Part shown: positions 26,520-38,643 of the stretch, in pieces
How positions within the stretch are numbered: position 1 is the stretch's first letter
Layout: each line of letters begins with the position of its first letter
Assembly: GCA_947623455.1 (NCBI GenBank)
Contig: OX392534.1
Span: forward strand, 8,070,001-8,134,000
Source: Mimachlamys varia
Taxonomy: Eukaryota; Mollusca; Bivalvia; Pectinida; Pectinidae
Length of the DNA stretch: 64,000 nucleotides
Direction of reading: 5' to 3'
The notes under the pieces: model-generated
Told to the model about the DNA's origin: nothing
The model's input: only the letters and a program-made list of their open reading frames with translations
Databases searched by the model: none
Made by a program: the position numbers and the translations under genes

Positions 26520-26737
26520 CCTGCTTAATCTATATAATGCTAATAAGCCTGGCAGATTACTGAGTTTATGATATTTTGCGTTGCTTTTTATTTACATCTT
26601 TTTGAATATTATTGCCTTTGTCTCTTATAATTGGGGCTTACTAATAACCTTTTTATTTTAATTTTGGAGGGGGGGGGGGGGGCGGGGAGGGTGTACATAA
26701 ATGAAAAAAAAATCAATGCAGCGTAAACAAAACCAAT

Positions 26738-26895
26738 TAGAGAATACCGAAGCGTCAAATACAACTTAATCCGAAATAGAAAAAAAAACAGAATGAATGA
26801 CATGGAGACCCTGTGAGATTGAGGCCACGTTTTCTGAAAGAAAACTCGTCCTCTGCTTCATCGGCGTCACATCTAAGTCAACATCAACGGAGCAT
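26738..26895 (-). mobile_element. PLE-like 3' tail, short
   Basis: The plus strand has TTAGAGAATACCGAAGCGTC at about 26738, then AACTTAATCCGAAATAG, GACATGGAGACCCTGTGAG and CTTCATCGGCGTC. Truncated and diverged. Confidence 0.6.
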
Positions 26896-27564
26896 TTATA
26901 CAGTTGAATCTGCAATATAGTTAACTCATGGCATTTTGGTGTTTGAAACTTCTTGGAAGCACAGCTTATGTGTATGGATGATGCAGAAGACTACGGTCTC
27001 ACACATAACACCCCACTTTTGGCTTGCTGTCATTGCGCGCGAGGCCTGTAAGTGTCGGGGTAATGTCAAAGGTGTACAGTACATATACGACATACCATCG
27101 ATCTGTAGAAACGCAGATGGGTGAAAGGTCATTGTTACACCATCTTTTGACAGTTTACAGTTTTATTGTAAATCATTCTCAAATGTATAAAACAATTGAT
27201 TCAAATTAGATGCGGCATGACAAAATCTGTAAATATCAATTTGACATGAAATTACATTAGTCTAGAGATATTTGTCAACTTACACTGACTTGACATAATC
27301 AGTAGCTTACTAGAGGCATACGATTTTCAGGGAAGACTACCAGAATACTTGACATATATGAATCATTTCAGTCATATATCATCGCTTCGCAATAAATATC
27401 GACACATTTATTTCTTATATGGCATGGGTTATACTTGGACTTAGCATTAAAGTACAATTGATCTATATATAGATATGTACAAGTGTTTCGATTCATGTAA
27501 TATTATGTTGTGAATTCAGTCCATCGACATATAATTGGTACTCGCATATTTTGTAAAAACAAAT

Positions 27565-28935
27565 TACTGAAGCTACAACAAAAACTAGAGTCCGAACTCT
27601 AAATCAATTAAAATAATATTAACAAAGGAAAGTGTTACACGAAGACCCTTAAACTACAAAACAATAGGTCAGGTTTTCTGGAAAGTACGACTCCTCTGCT
27701 CAATAACGACAGCCTTCATGCCAATCTAGGTAATAACAAGGTCAATGTCACCAGGCATGGGTTCAATTACATGGCAATGTAATTAGTTAAATTACACTTT
27801 ACTTTGTGAAAATGGCATTTTCATTACCATTACCATTACACAAATGTGAAATGTAATTAATTAAATCACTATTACTTTGCCAATGTAATTAATTAAATAA
27901 CACATTACAGTTGTGTTAAATATTTCATTTTATTCTACAGACTAAACTGGTAACATACCTTACATAATACTGCAATGCAGCATACGTTTTTCCTGAAATG
28001 TGATATTAATATTATTTTGTAATTCATAATTCTTCAAAACAACAGCACAGGCCATACTAAAGGTATGTACCTGTATACCCTTTGACACTCATCTGTGATT
28101 CTAAGTCTTCTTGGCCAGGTAGATAAGTCTAGTCCCTTATCATTAGCCACTATTGTAGTCACTAATTAATATCCTAATTGTGTGATTTTTACCTACCTTA
28201 CCAAGTAGATCAATTATATTTGATGTGTACACAATGGAATTGGTTTCACTTGTCACAAACAGGTACAGTTTATAATCTATGGACAAAAGCTTATTTCAGG
28301 ACTTGAATATTTGAAGTATAGTTGTAAATCTTCTTTAGAAACATACATGTAAAATAAAAGTTAATCTTTAACTTTTTATTTACTTTATTTTATGTGCATG
28401 AGGAGATAGACATGCAGGCATAATACATGTTAAAACTTATCATGAATAATTAAGTAAATTTATTTCACCTGATTTATAATTGTCCTTTACAACAACTGTA
28501 TGAGTACTTTTAAATCCACTATGGCCTTCTTCAAAATCAGGTGAAATATATATATGTTATCGAAATGTAATTGGAAAGTAATTGCGCATTACAGGGATTT
28601 TGTAAAGTAATGAAATACTTTACCATTACATGTAATTCAATTTGCCTTAAATTACACATTACATTCAATTACTTGAAAAAGTGTAATTCTTTGCAATGCA
28701 TTACCATTACATTTTCAATTACCCCATGCCTGAATGTCACGTTCTCCAAACTGAAATATTTACAAACATAACAACATGGCATATATTTACCAATGAGTAT
28801 ATTCAAAGAATGACCAAATACATATCATAAAAATATACAGGATATTTATCAATGAGACCATGATGGCGGCCAAACCAAGAAACTGCCAATAGTCTCGAAC
28901 AATTTGGATCTCCCAAATCCCTTTGCACTCAAATG
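27565..28935 (-). mobile_element. PLE-like tail interrupted by a hAT-like MITE
   Basis: Tail sequence (GAGTCCGAACTCTAAATCA, GGTTTTCTGGAAAGTACGAC) runs to 27751 and resumes at 28733. There it continues into the RT-proximal part (ACAGGATATTTATCAATGAGACCATGATGGC, positions about 28838-28868). The 27752-28732 insertion accounts for the break, which gives the order of events: PLE-like copy first, MITE second. Confidence 0.65.
27752..28732. mobile_element. hAT-like MITE with 8-bp target duplication
   Basis: It begins CAGGCATGGG and ends CCCCATGCCTG (inverted). The flanks at 27744-27751 and 28733-28740 are both AATGTCAC. An 8-bp duplication and CAG-type termini fit the hAT superfamily. Both subterminal regions are packed with repeats of the type AATGTAATT and AATTACATT in inverted relation. 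The 981-bp body has no transposase, so it would depend on an autonomous relative. Confidence 0.85.
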
Positions 28936-30497
28936 ATATTAAGTACAGAAATAAATTCATTTAAAGTATGCATTTACATATAAGTATTTCATGTCAATAA
29001 CTCGAGAATGAGTTTAAGCTCAATAAAGCTTTATGACGTCTCTTACGTACAGTCAGAGCACGGTTTACGGTTCACATATGAACAATAAACTTGTTTTTTG
29101 TATAAATTTTCGAAAACAGCATCGTATGTGACACATAAAGAAAGAAGTGAACCAAATCAGCCTTTAAGTCAAAAAGATTAAGAGAAATGAACAAAGAATA
29201 TATAGGTAGAAGAAATGCTGCTGTATAGTTTAGCTAATGAAAATCAAACCACCAGCAAACATGTGTATGTCAGGCTAGAGCCAGACTTTGAATGGTATAA
29301 AAATTATTAACCAATTTGTGAGCTAAAACGTCAGAGTTGGGATGTTTTCTGTAATTTTCCATCGACAGCTTGGAAACAAAGAGGATTGGTGTGCCAACTT
29401 TCCCAGTATGGTGTAAACGACATGCCGTGCTGTCGCAACCAAAGCATCTAAGTACATGTAGTTGTTAGGAAGGCTAGGGCTGATATATCAGGGTCTTTAT
29501 GCCTAAGTGTATTCTACTGTGATTAATGTCCCCTCCAATATCACTAGGTCTTGGTTTGACCATTGTGTACTGGTTAATTCCATCTTACTATAAGACCATA
29601 TCCTCAATGATCCAGAATTCTTATGGAAAACATGTTTTTATTCATAGCTAGAACCAAGCAATGAATGGGGAAACTGTCGGAATATAGTCTGGAATCAAGA
29701 ACGTTAACGAGTACACTGACCACCACTGACCCCTTCTATCAAACAAGAACCTTGCTGGTTCTCATATCTAAGAATAAGTACCTTCTCAACCACATGCTGT
29801 TTTAGTCTTACACAGGACAACTCGGCGCATGTAATGAAATAGATAATAGTTTTTAAATGTGTTGATCGTTTTGTTTTGAACGCTTTCATCAGTTTCCAGG
29901 ATTATTTGTTTGACCAGAGGTTCGCTTTAGAATCACACAGGAATTGGCTTATTTGTGAAAATACAGTTAGATTGATGTTTTATTTGCCTGAGATATTGGC
30001 TTCCTACTGAGTTCGATTTTAGAATTGACATGGGATTAGTTGATTGTTTCGAGTTTTGCGTTATCTTTGGCATTATCGTTTTTATTGTTTTAAGTTTCAT
30101 TTCAGATATTGCGTGGGATTATTTGTTTGTTAGGAGTTTTATTCAAAGGGACAATTCACTGACGACTTTTATTTCTCTTGTTTTATTTGTAGAATTGTTC
30201 GATATTTTCCATGTAACAATACATAACGAAACAGAGTAACAAGAGACAATGATTCGTTGGAATCCTTAATTTGTTATAACGTTACTCTTTGTTATACCCT
30301 TTTATCATACGTTTTAGTAGTAGGTGTGGGTATGAGCATGAGCATGTGTAGGTATGAGCATCTAGTTTTCAAATGACTGTTTTCCAAGAGAATAAGTAAA
30401 AAACCTTTTTTCTATAGAATGTTTTTGGAAAAAAGTACAAACATTTATTCAGAATAAAAACCTTTTTACAAACGACATCTGGCTCAATCATCCTAAT
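28936..30497. other. No gene; flank of segmental duplication
   Basis: 29035-29850 is the right part of the long duplication copy. 29850-30497 holds only short frames without recognisable domains. A small run of GAGCATG/GTATGAGCAT repeats lies at about 30325-30362. Confidence 0.5.
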
Positions 30498-32290
30498 AAA
30501 AAAACCAAAGCGTCACAAAACAATATCTGACCTCAAAATTGATGAAACTAAAGACAAAATATGAACAAAGGAAATATTTAAATGGCTACCCTCGTAAAAG
30601 TACACGGCAATAAGACCAGGTGTTCCGGAAGAGTAAGCGTTTTTCTACTTCATCGACGACACCCGCCCTATAAATCTTCGTCACATTCACGTTAACACCA
30701 AGTCTTCAAAATGAGAACCGAGTCACCATTTTTATCAATCACAACAAGAGAGCACACTCAAAAACGTTTATCTTCATCTTTACACAAAGATACAGGATAT
30801 TTCTCAATGAGACCAAGATGGCGATCATAAAACTTGCCCATAGTTTTACATTACCCTGCACCTCTCAAATCCCTGTGCCATCAGTTTGTTCGTCAGCACC
30901 TGACCTCTAATACGACAATCTCGATATTCGGAGCAAGACCCCTAGAATAACAAATCACCTGCGACATGTAAACGCCATAAGATGGAAAAGCAGGGGTGTT
31001 ACTATCAAAGGAAAGTTCACGATAGGAAAATAGAAATCGTCACTTTTATCATACAGCTTAGAATAAAGCTGCCAGTGTTATAGTTTGAGTAAAGATCGAG
31101 GTAGGAAGCCGATGTAGGAGAGTCTGTGGTATCCTTTATCTCAGTAGGATATATACAATCGACTAGGTCAGCAAACTTCTTGTTCATAGATAACACATCG
31201 TCGACACATGTATACCTGAAAGTGAAATTGAAAGGTTTGGCAAGATTTTTGTTACCCGTCCTGATACGCTTTCGACAAATTCAGCCTCGCATGAAAACAA
31301 AAAAGCAAGTTGGCCAAAAGTGGGACACAGTAAGTTCCCATTGGAATGCCAACAGTCTGTTTGAACATCTTTCCTCCGAATTCATATAGATATTGCCAAC
31401 TAGGATTTCAATCATTCGTACTATATATCTTCCTAAATATATATTATCCTAGCTTTTGTTGTGTTATTCACAAATTATGCTCCAAGATAGCTCGCAACCA
31501 TATCTTTGTATCGCCGTCCACCTGTCTTCGAAAAGAAAGCTTTCATAATAAGAGACCAAAGACGTTCTATCAGTTCGGTATGTGGTATGGTAGTGTACAG
31601 GGTGGAAAAATCAGATGCTTTTATATTAATAGAAGAAACATTTTTGATAAGAGTGGTACTCAAGATTGATCTGAAAATCTTTTGAGTTTTTCAAAATCCA
31701 CATCCCGTTAATGCCACTCCTTGAGTATACAGTGTCACAATAGGACGGAAGCCCTGATTTAACGGTACTAAGAATGGTAGTAAGAAGTTTGATAATTGCT
31801 TGGTTGAGCAATGAGACAAGTCAGCGATAAAACGTTGCTTATAAGGATCCTTTTTTAATGCAGGTATCCAATGTAGACGAGGTTGGTCAGCGTCTTTATC
31901 ATTATCGGGTACCTTGAAAGATTTTAATTCCGATGTATGGTTAGAAAGTATTCCATCTTTCGAAAAACCGATCAATGCGTAAATAGGGTTAACTTGGTTA
32001 TCAAGCAGGCCCAGTTCTCTTTGCAAACAATTAATGTAATATTGTAATTATCGACCTGTGTTTAGTTTTCATTTTGTATCGCAAACTACTTATTCTTTTC
32101 TGAAAGAAGAACCTGATAGATTTCACCCAATCCAATTCAGCATCTTCACGTTTAGCCCATGGCCTGGAGTATTCGTCCACCGAGTCCACAAGAATCTTGA
32201 AATTCATATTCCATTTGATGGATGGAGTCTTTAATTGAGTACTTTATTTAACGTTGAAATTATTAAAGGGACATTCAATGTAGGTTTTCA
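30498..32290 (-). pseudogene. PLE-like reverse transcriptase copy A (decayed)
   Basis: Longest copy of the family, on the minus strand. From its upstream end (about 32230 down) it encodes pieces of an RT-type protein in shifting frames. A segment at 31691-32026 reads ...LHWIPALKKDPYKQRF and ...STKQLSNFLL. Next comes a segment at 31475-31663 with ASDFSTLYTTIPHTEL, the usual first catalytic-Asp region. The RT core and C-terminus follow as translated debris down to about 30780. The 3' tail then ends near 30498 at the common boundary. Numerous frameshifts and stops make it inactive. The RT order and the SYLDL-type motif of copy B suggest a Penelope-like element; family placement is inference. Confidence 0.75.
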
Positions 32291-32364
32291 GTATCTAATC
32301 GATCATTTTGTTGAATTAGTCTGTAAAGCCGTTGCGTGGGATTAATTGGTTGATGTAAAAAAAA

Positions 32365-33290
32365 TAATCAGAGAATACCAAAGCGTCAACAAAACCATAA
32401 TCCGAACTCAAAATCGATTAAACTAGGGGCAAAATAGGAACAAAGGAAAGATTAACATGGAGACTCTCGTAAAAGCACAAGAGAATAGACCAGGTGTTCC
32501 GGAAGAGTAAGCGTTTTCTGCTTCATCGACGACACCAGCCATGTAAATATCGGTCACATCCAAGTAAGCATCAATCCTCAAAATGAAAACCGAGTCATCA
32601 TTCTCACTGTAAACAAGTAAACACACTAACAAGCAAACTCAAAAACGTCTATCTTCATATCACACAAAGATACCGAAAGTTTCTCGATGATATCAAGATG
32701 GCGACCATAAAACATGCCCATAGTCTTCATCAACCTGCATTTCTCGAATGCCTGTGCCGTAAGTTTGTTCGTCAGCAGTCGACATCTATCTCGAAAATCG
32801 CGATATTCAGAGCAAGCCCTAGAATAACGAATCAACTGCGACATGTTAACACCATAGGATGGAGAAGCAGGGATGTTACTACCAAGAAAGGGAAAGTTCA
32901 CGATAGGAAAATCGAAATCGTCACGTTTATCATACAGCTTAGTAGTAAGTTACCCGTGTTGGTCATAGTTTAAGTAAAGATCGAGGTAAGAAGCTGATGT
33001 AGGAGAGTCTGTTGTGTCTTTAATCTCAAGTTCAGTAGGGTATATACGATCGACTAGGTCTGCAAACTTCGTGTTGTTTATAGACAACACATCGTCGATA
33101 TACCTGAAAGTGAAATTGATAGATTTGGCAAGCTTTTTGTTACCCGTCCTGATAAGCCCCTCGACAAATTCAGCCTCGTAAGAAAACAGAAACAAGTCAG
33201 CCAAAAGTGGTGCACAGTTATTGCCCATTGGAATGCCCATTGGAATGTACGTTGGTGATTGTTTTATTTTATTCACGATTTGTACTTTGA
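32365..33290 (-). pseudogene. PLE-like reverse transcriptase copy B (5'-truncated)
   Basis: Best-preserved RT core of the family. The minus-strand frame 32950-33276 contains GIPMGNNCAPLLADLFLFSY, the catalytic box FRYIDDVLSINN and ELEIKDTTDSPTSASYLDLY. After a frameshift, 32626-32901 continues NFPFLGSNIPASPSYGV, SQLIRYSRAC and MFYGRHLDIIEK. The 3' tail runs to about 32365. The 5' end is cut near 33290, typical of incomplete reverse transcription. I see no GIY-YIG endonuclease after the RT: the reading frame ends in tail sequence. Confidence 0.8.
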
Positions 33291-34084
33291 TAAATTCATT
33301 GTTCTGAGTTTTATTTTCAACTTTGCCTTAGATTACATTATGGTTCGGGCTTATTTGCACTAGACTAGATTTGTGATTTATTTTGATGTTTGATCAAGAT
33401 TCTTCCTTAAATTGATTTACATTTTTTTTACATTCTACGCGGGAAGTCCAAAATATGTGGTTTTCAAAAGCGATAACATGCTAGCGCACTCCTTCTAGTC
33501 ATTACCCTGCCATTGTGATTATGAGTATGCGAAAAAACAGTTTTGGTTATCAGAAAGGACGATTTGTTTTATTTCTGACATTTGGCAATACTTATTTCAA
33601 CATACACTCTCAATGGAATCATGAGTTTCACATCTGTTTCAGCAATAAAACATCTTTGAAGCTTGGATATCTGTTATGATGAAAGATAACGGAATAATAT
33701 TTTATAGACCCAATAACAAAATCCTTACTGTATTTCTAACTCTCAATAGTATGTTGATTAGCACGGCTTAGCTGACTGAAAAATTATTAACCACGAGTGT
33801 ATATTGTAAATTGTTAAAATGATGTATAAAAATAAATTAAAAAATACCGAAGCATCAACAAAACCATAATCCGAACTCACAATCAATTTAACCTTGGGCA
33901 AAACATTAGCAACAAAAACATCACGGGTCTGTTTATTTGTAAACGTACAAGAGAATAAGACCAGGTAGAGTAAGCGTCTAAAGAAAGAAAATGAGAACAA
34001 TAATAACTAGGTATGGCACTAAAAAACAAACATGGAAAGTGATGAAAGATTAACATAATTCATATATGCATACATTTCTTAAGA
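33291..34084. other. No gene; short PLE-like tail at 33835-33990
   Basis: 33835-33990 (AAAAATACCGAAGCATCAAC, then CCATAATCCGAACTCACAAT, GTACAAGAGAATAAGACCAG) is a minus-strand tail fragment. The rest is unremarkable AT-rich sequence. Confidence 0.55.
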
Positions 34085-35130
34085 TGCTAAATATATAAAA
34101 TGATAATACGCCTTGTAGATTACTAAGCATACTTTGTTGTTGGTTTTTATTTACATTACTTTGAATGTAATTGCTTTTGTTTACATAGTTTGATTTAATT
34201 AATAACAATTTGATTTCTCGGAAAAGAACAACGGAACGTTAATTGGTACAGTTAAACCTGAAAAAATAGCTTAAGATGGGTTTTTAATGTCGGGTATTTC
34301 TTGAAAGAAGAACTCAAATGTTTTGATGACGCAGAAGACTCCGATATTACGTACAGTTAACTTAACAAGTGTGCCAAACGTACACTGAGAGCGTATATTA
34401 TGTTTTGCTGAAGAATATACATTGTATGTGAAACAATGAGAAAAAAATGAAGCGAAATTTGGAAAACTTTTTGCTTCAATTGAAGTCAAACTTGTTCAGA
34501 GAAATGGGACAAGGGACGTATATCCAAACCAAATGCTGTTCTAGTTTATCTATAGCAAATCAAACAAAGAGCAAACATAAGTAATGTCTAATTATGTCAG
34601 GACCGAGACATTGAATGGTATAAAAGTTCCTAACCCTTTGGTGAACTAATTAGTGTCGGAGGTGAGGTGTGTTCTGTAATGTTCTATTGACAGCTTAGAA
34701 ACAAAATGCTTGGTGTGCGACCTTTTCCATTATGGTATAAGCGACATGCTGCCGCAATTAAAGCATCTCAGTAGTTGTTATGGAGACTAGGTCTGTCATA
34801 TCACGGTCTCATTGTCTAGGTGTTATCTCTTGTGATAAGTGCCTCCCTCCAATATCACTGGTTTGCCGCAACAAACCCAAGACCATGTTTTGAATGACCC
34901 AAGCTAGTGAATGAAAACATGTTGTTATTCATTGCTAGAATCAAGTAATTCATGGAGAAATTGTCAGAATATAATCTGATATTAAGAAAATTAACGAGTA
35001 TACTAACCACCACTGACCAAACGTGATCTTGGTTGGTTCTCCATATCTAAGTTGGTGTACCGTCTCTAAAGCATGTTGTTTGTGTTTTACCCAGGACAAA
35101 TTGACGCATGTAATGAAATAAGAGTAGACT
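34085..35130. repeat. Old segmental duplication, short copy
   Basis: Collinear with blocks of 26520-29850 (see that entry) without the later insertions, so it probably represents the more ancestral length. Divergence is considerable, with many substitutions and small indels. No coding frame is shared between the copies, which argues against a conserved gene. Confidence 0.65.
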
Positions 35131-35430
35131 CTTTCATGACCAGAGATGTAAGATAGGGAAATTCACCTGGGGGTAAAACACGAGGCTTTGGTGAGTTTGT
35201 CTAGGGTTTATTTCCCTATCTTACATCTCTGTTCATGAAAAAATATATTTTCTCTTTTTTTTTCAACTAACTTAATCAGATTAAAAACGATGACGATACG
35301 TTTTGCCTGGCTACCAATTTTAAAATTTCAATTTTTTCCTTGAGCTTATTGACGAAAACAATTCAGACAGCGAGATTAAATATATCCAATATTTGCAAAC
35401 GTAACCACTATCCAACATGGCAATATATAT
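35131..35430. mobile_element. Foldback-headed repeat, internally deleted copy
   Basis: The hairpin at 35131-35240 (TTTCATGACCAGAGATGTAA pairing with TTACATCTCTGTTCATGAAA) is followed by the same core as 20667-21215 (TTTTTTCCTTGAGCTTATTG, CAGACAGCGAGATTAAATA). It jumps directly to TATCCAACATGGCAATATAT, so it lacks about 170 bases of the 20.7-kb copy including both TGACGTCA sites. Confidence 0.7.
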
Positions 35431-35454
35431 GAGAGAACATAATTTCTACAATGT

Positions 35455-35815
35455 AAATGTGTTGGTGAGTATTGTTTACAGTCTCATTGGGAAATATTCT
35501 GTATCTTTGTTTGATATTAAATATGGTCATTTTTTAGAATGCTTATTAGTGTGCTTACTTCTTGGGACTGACAATGATAACTCGGATCTCATTTTGAGGA
35601 CATGATGTTTACTTGGATGTGACCAAGATTTACATGGCGGGTGTCGTCAATGTAGCAGAAGCCGCTTACTCTTCCGAAACCCCTGGTCTTATTCCCTGGT
35701 ACTTTTACGAGGGTGTCCATGAAAATCTTGGCTTTGTTCCTTTTTTGCCTCTAGTTTAAGTTTGAGTTCGGATTATGATTTTGTTGACTCTTTTGTATTC
35801 TCAGATTTTTTTATC
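35455..35815 (+). mobile_element. PLE-like copy, RT C-terminus and tail
   Basis: Plus-sense. It opens with the degraded RT end (TCTCATTGGGAAATATTCTG, GTATCTTTGTTTGATATTAA). The tail follows (ACATGGCGGGTGTCGTCAAT, ATTATGATTTTGTTGACTCT), ending TTTTGTATTCTCAGATTTTTTT. This end matches the family boundary, with a T-rich 3' terminus. Confidence 0.75.
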
Positions 35816-36959
35816 TCAAGTAATAGAATGAATATAATCTTACACTTGTGTTAATGTAATAGTGAATTTATCGAATCCATGTATTTATTGCATATGAAAT
35901 TAATATGAAATTAACAATCTCGTTTCATACATTCAATTTTGCATGAACACTCGTGTAAGATCCAATATATGACGAGTTCATACTGTTGCGGCCATATGCA
36001 TTACATGTATGAAATATATATTTTATTATATTGGAAGTTGCGTTTATACCTTTGTGAAGTGAATATTATGACTTGACATAAATATTATAGGACCATTGGT
36101 TATAATGAATTAGTTGAAATCTATTAGTTTTATTTCAAAGGGAACTAAATGTCCTTAATTGAAAGGAAATCACCTTGACAGCATTCGACAGGCTAATCTA
36201 AATGTGAACTGAATACTCATGTACACGACGTTAATTAGCTGACCTTAGTATATACCTGCTATCCTGTATATGGAAACAATATCGTATTAGTAGGGAAGGT
36301 CTTGACAGGAAGAGTTCGCGGTAAAGTCAACAACACGAACTCTACAGATCAATGTATCATTGTGAATTTTTTCTCGTAGATAAAATATCATATTGCCTGC
36401 TTGACTGCTTTTCCGCCGAATGCTGTCTAGATGTTCCTCGTTTCAATCAAAGGTATTTAGTTCAAATTAAAATAAAACTAAATTTTTTAGCAAATTCGTT
36501 ATTATTCATGGTCCTATTGTATGTCTCATAGTATGCACATGACCTCTAAGGAAATAACCGAAACAACTATTCAAATCCAGAAAGGAAAGTGCGCTAGCCC
36601 TATGTTTCAATAATTTTCATAATGTTTAGATATTGAAAAAAATGCAAGTTAATATAATGTCCATAGTGTATTATGAACTGTGTATAGGATTGTATAAAAA
36701 ACACGTACGATAGTAACGCCTTTACAACTAACAGATACAGACGAGCTAAATGATAAAATAAACTGCAACATACCACTGTTTCATCCTTATATGACTCGTC
36801 AGTGATGCTAAACGGTGGCATTAAACGTGATTCCCAAGAGGCGGCTGAGGAAACAAAGTAGGCGAAAGAAATATATAAATACAGATAGGGAGATACATTA
36901 GCCCTATGATTCAATAGGTTTCGTAAATTTCAAATATTCAGTTAGTGATGCTAAGGCCT
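35816..36959. other. No gene seen
   Basis: No recognisable coding frame. About 36750-36840 (AACTGCAACATACCACTGTT, GTCAGTGATGCTAAACG) is a diverged fragment of the dispersed repeat seen at 13.02 kb. Confidence 0.5.
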
Positions 36960-37085
36960 GAAAAGAGAAGATAGGGAAATTCCACTACTTGGCAAAACTC
37001 TTGGCAAAGCCTCGGGGTTTACAAAATTTGAAAATTCCTCGAGTGGAATTTCAATTTCTTTCACCCCTACCCATAGAAGAGACCT
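36960..37085. repeat. Small foldback
   Basis: GAAATTCCACT at about 36975 pairs with AGTGGAATTTC at about 37040. Interior wording (CCTCGGGGTTTAC) resembles the hairpin heads at 20.7 and 35.1 kb, suggesting a third, head-only relative. Confidence 0.55.
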
Positions 37086-37144
37086 ACAATAACATTGGTA
37101 AATAGCAATTAGGTGATACGGTACGGGGTTTTGTTAAAGAATAC

Positions 37145-37410
37145 AAATCAGAGAATACCAAAGCGTCAACAAAACCATAATCCGAACTCAAAATCGATTT
37201 ACCAAAAGGCAAAATATGAACAAAGGACAGATTTACATGGAGACCCTCGTAAAAGTGTAGGAAATGAGAATATGACCAGGTGTTCCGGATGAGTAAGAGT
37301 CTTCTGCTTCATCGACGATACTCGCCATGTAAACCTTGGTCTTAACCAAGTAGGCATCAATCCTCAAAATAAGAACCGAGTCATCATTGTCAATGCCGAG
37401 AAGTAAGCAC
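37145..37410 (-). mobile_element. PLE-like 3' tail
   Basis: The plus strand starts AATCAGAGAATACCAAAGCG and includes GGTGTTCCGGATGAGTAAGA and CTTCATCGACGATACTCGCC. Well preserved but truncated before the RT. Confidence 0.75.
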
Positions 37411-37915
37411 ACTTACGTTATATGGATTATTTTGTTACATAGCCCCAATGCATTGTCCATGATATCGACCTGATAATATTCTGCCATACTCGTAAAAGTT
37501 GATGTATTTAAAGAACAACTTTTAAATACAATCTAAAAAGTTTTGAACAAATCACACCTTAACTCAAAATATATGATTCTATCTTATTAAGGCCATAACT
37601 CATAATATATATATATATCTATCTTATTAAGGCTCAAAAGAGACATTTAAATGTACTCGAGGTTCAACAAGTTTCCTAAAACATGCAATAGCCACCCTAA
37701 ATGTCATCTCCCTTATTAGTTATATCCAAAGATCTTCATCAAAATCAGAGTATATCTGTGTTATTAAAAAATTGAACTTTATTTAAGCTATTAAAATGGT
37801 ATATAGCAAGGTCATCGAGGTCAATAATAAAGCTTATTTCTTCATCAAATTAGCTCACCGAACTTATAATATGCTCTCTCTTCAGCGAACTAACGGAATA
37901 CTATGAAATGACATA
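37411..37915. other. No gene seen
   Basis: AT-rich, with a short (AT)n stretch near 37600. Nothing else recognised. Confidence 0.5.
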
Positions 37916-38381
37916 CGCTGTACCCTCGACCTATCGCCACCCGAATCTACCGCCACCCTCACATACCGCCACTTAAACTTCTAGAACGGATTTCCCTCCT
38001 ATATTATTCCCTCATTAAGTTCGCCACCATCGCATACCGCAATCCGTCACACCCTTTAGAATACAAACGTCCCGAATCGCTATATATTTCCCCCGGCGAT
38101 AACGCCATATTGTTCTGTTTTTGGAGATCAAGGAACTTTTTAGTGTTCCAGTTGGAATGGCATGCGGCAAAAACAGATCAATAACTATTTTCAGATTTAA
38201 ATTTGTGCCAATGTAGATCTATATGACGATATAATACTAAGCTTGTTTTTAAAGAAATGTTGGAAATGCAATCGATTATGCAATTTAATTCATGGTTATA
38301 ATTTTCATAATTTATCGCCACCCTCGTTATACCGCCACAATTGCTATGGACGAAAGTTGGCGGTATAACGAGAGTACACTG
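37916..38381. mobile_element. pogo/Tigger-like MITE
   Basis: The right end, read inward, is CAGTGTACTCTCGTTATACC. The left end is CGCTGTACCCTCGACCTATC. Both sit directly inside TA dinucleotides (37914-37915 and 38382-38383). CCGCCACC-type motifs repeat inside both ends. TA targets and CAGTG...CTC termini fit Tc1/mariner-group pogo elements. At 466 bp there is no room for a transposase. Confidence 0.65.
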
Positions 38382-38643
38382 TATTATTTAAAGTTAATTT
38401 ATATACTTAAGTCATACAGAGCATGATTTCTCTTAAACTGGGCGTGGAGAGGCATACCTGCGTAAAACAGTAGATTAAGGTAGCTAGGGTAATGTACAAT
38501 CATAGTAAAACTTCTTAAAAACAGTATTGATTTCATTAATGCATATCAGCTTCACATACAGTATTTTTTCTTAATCGTTTATGTTGTTTTACAGATGCTA
38601 GCCATGCTATAAACAGTGTAGTACATTTTAGTTATATATATAA

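Larger units (their letters stand above)
26520..29850. repeat. Old segmental duplication, long copy
   Basis: Blocks at about 26520-26700, 26930-27000, 29035-29130 and 29270-29850 match, in the same order and orientation, blocks at 34085-35130. Examples are GAATGGTATAAAA, CCTCCAATATCACT, ACTGACCACCACTGACC and GCATGTAATGAAATA. This copy is longer by about 2 kb because of insertions between 27.0 and 29.0 kb, including a PLE-like fragment and a hAT-like MITE. No gene recognised; the underlying sequence may itself be an old repeat. Confidence 0.65.

Noticed and set aside
26669..26682. G run as a quadruplex or regulatory site
   Set aside because: A single mononucleotide run, common in such genomes; nothing else supports function.
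36600..36914. 104-residue minus-strand gene
   Set aside because: It partly overlaps a fragment of a dispersed repeat and has no recognisable motif.
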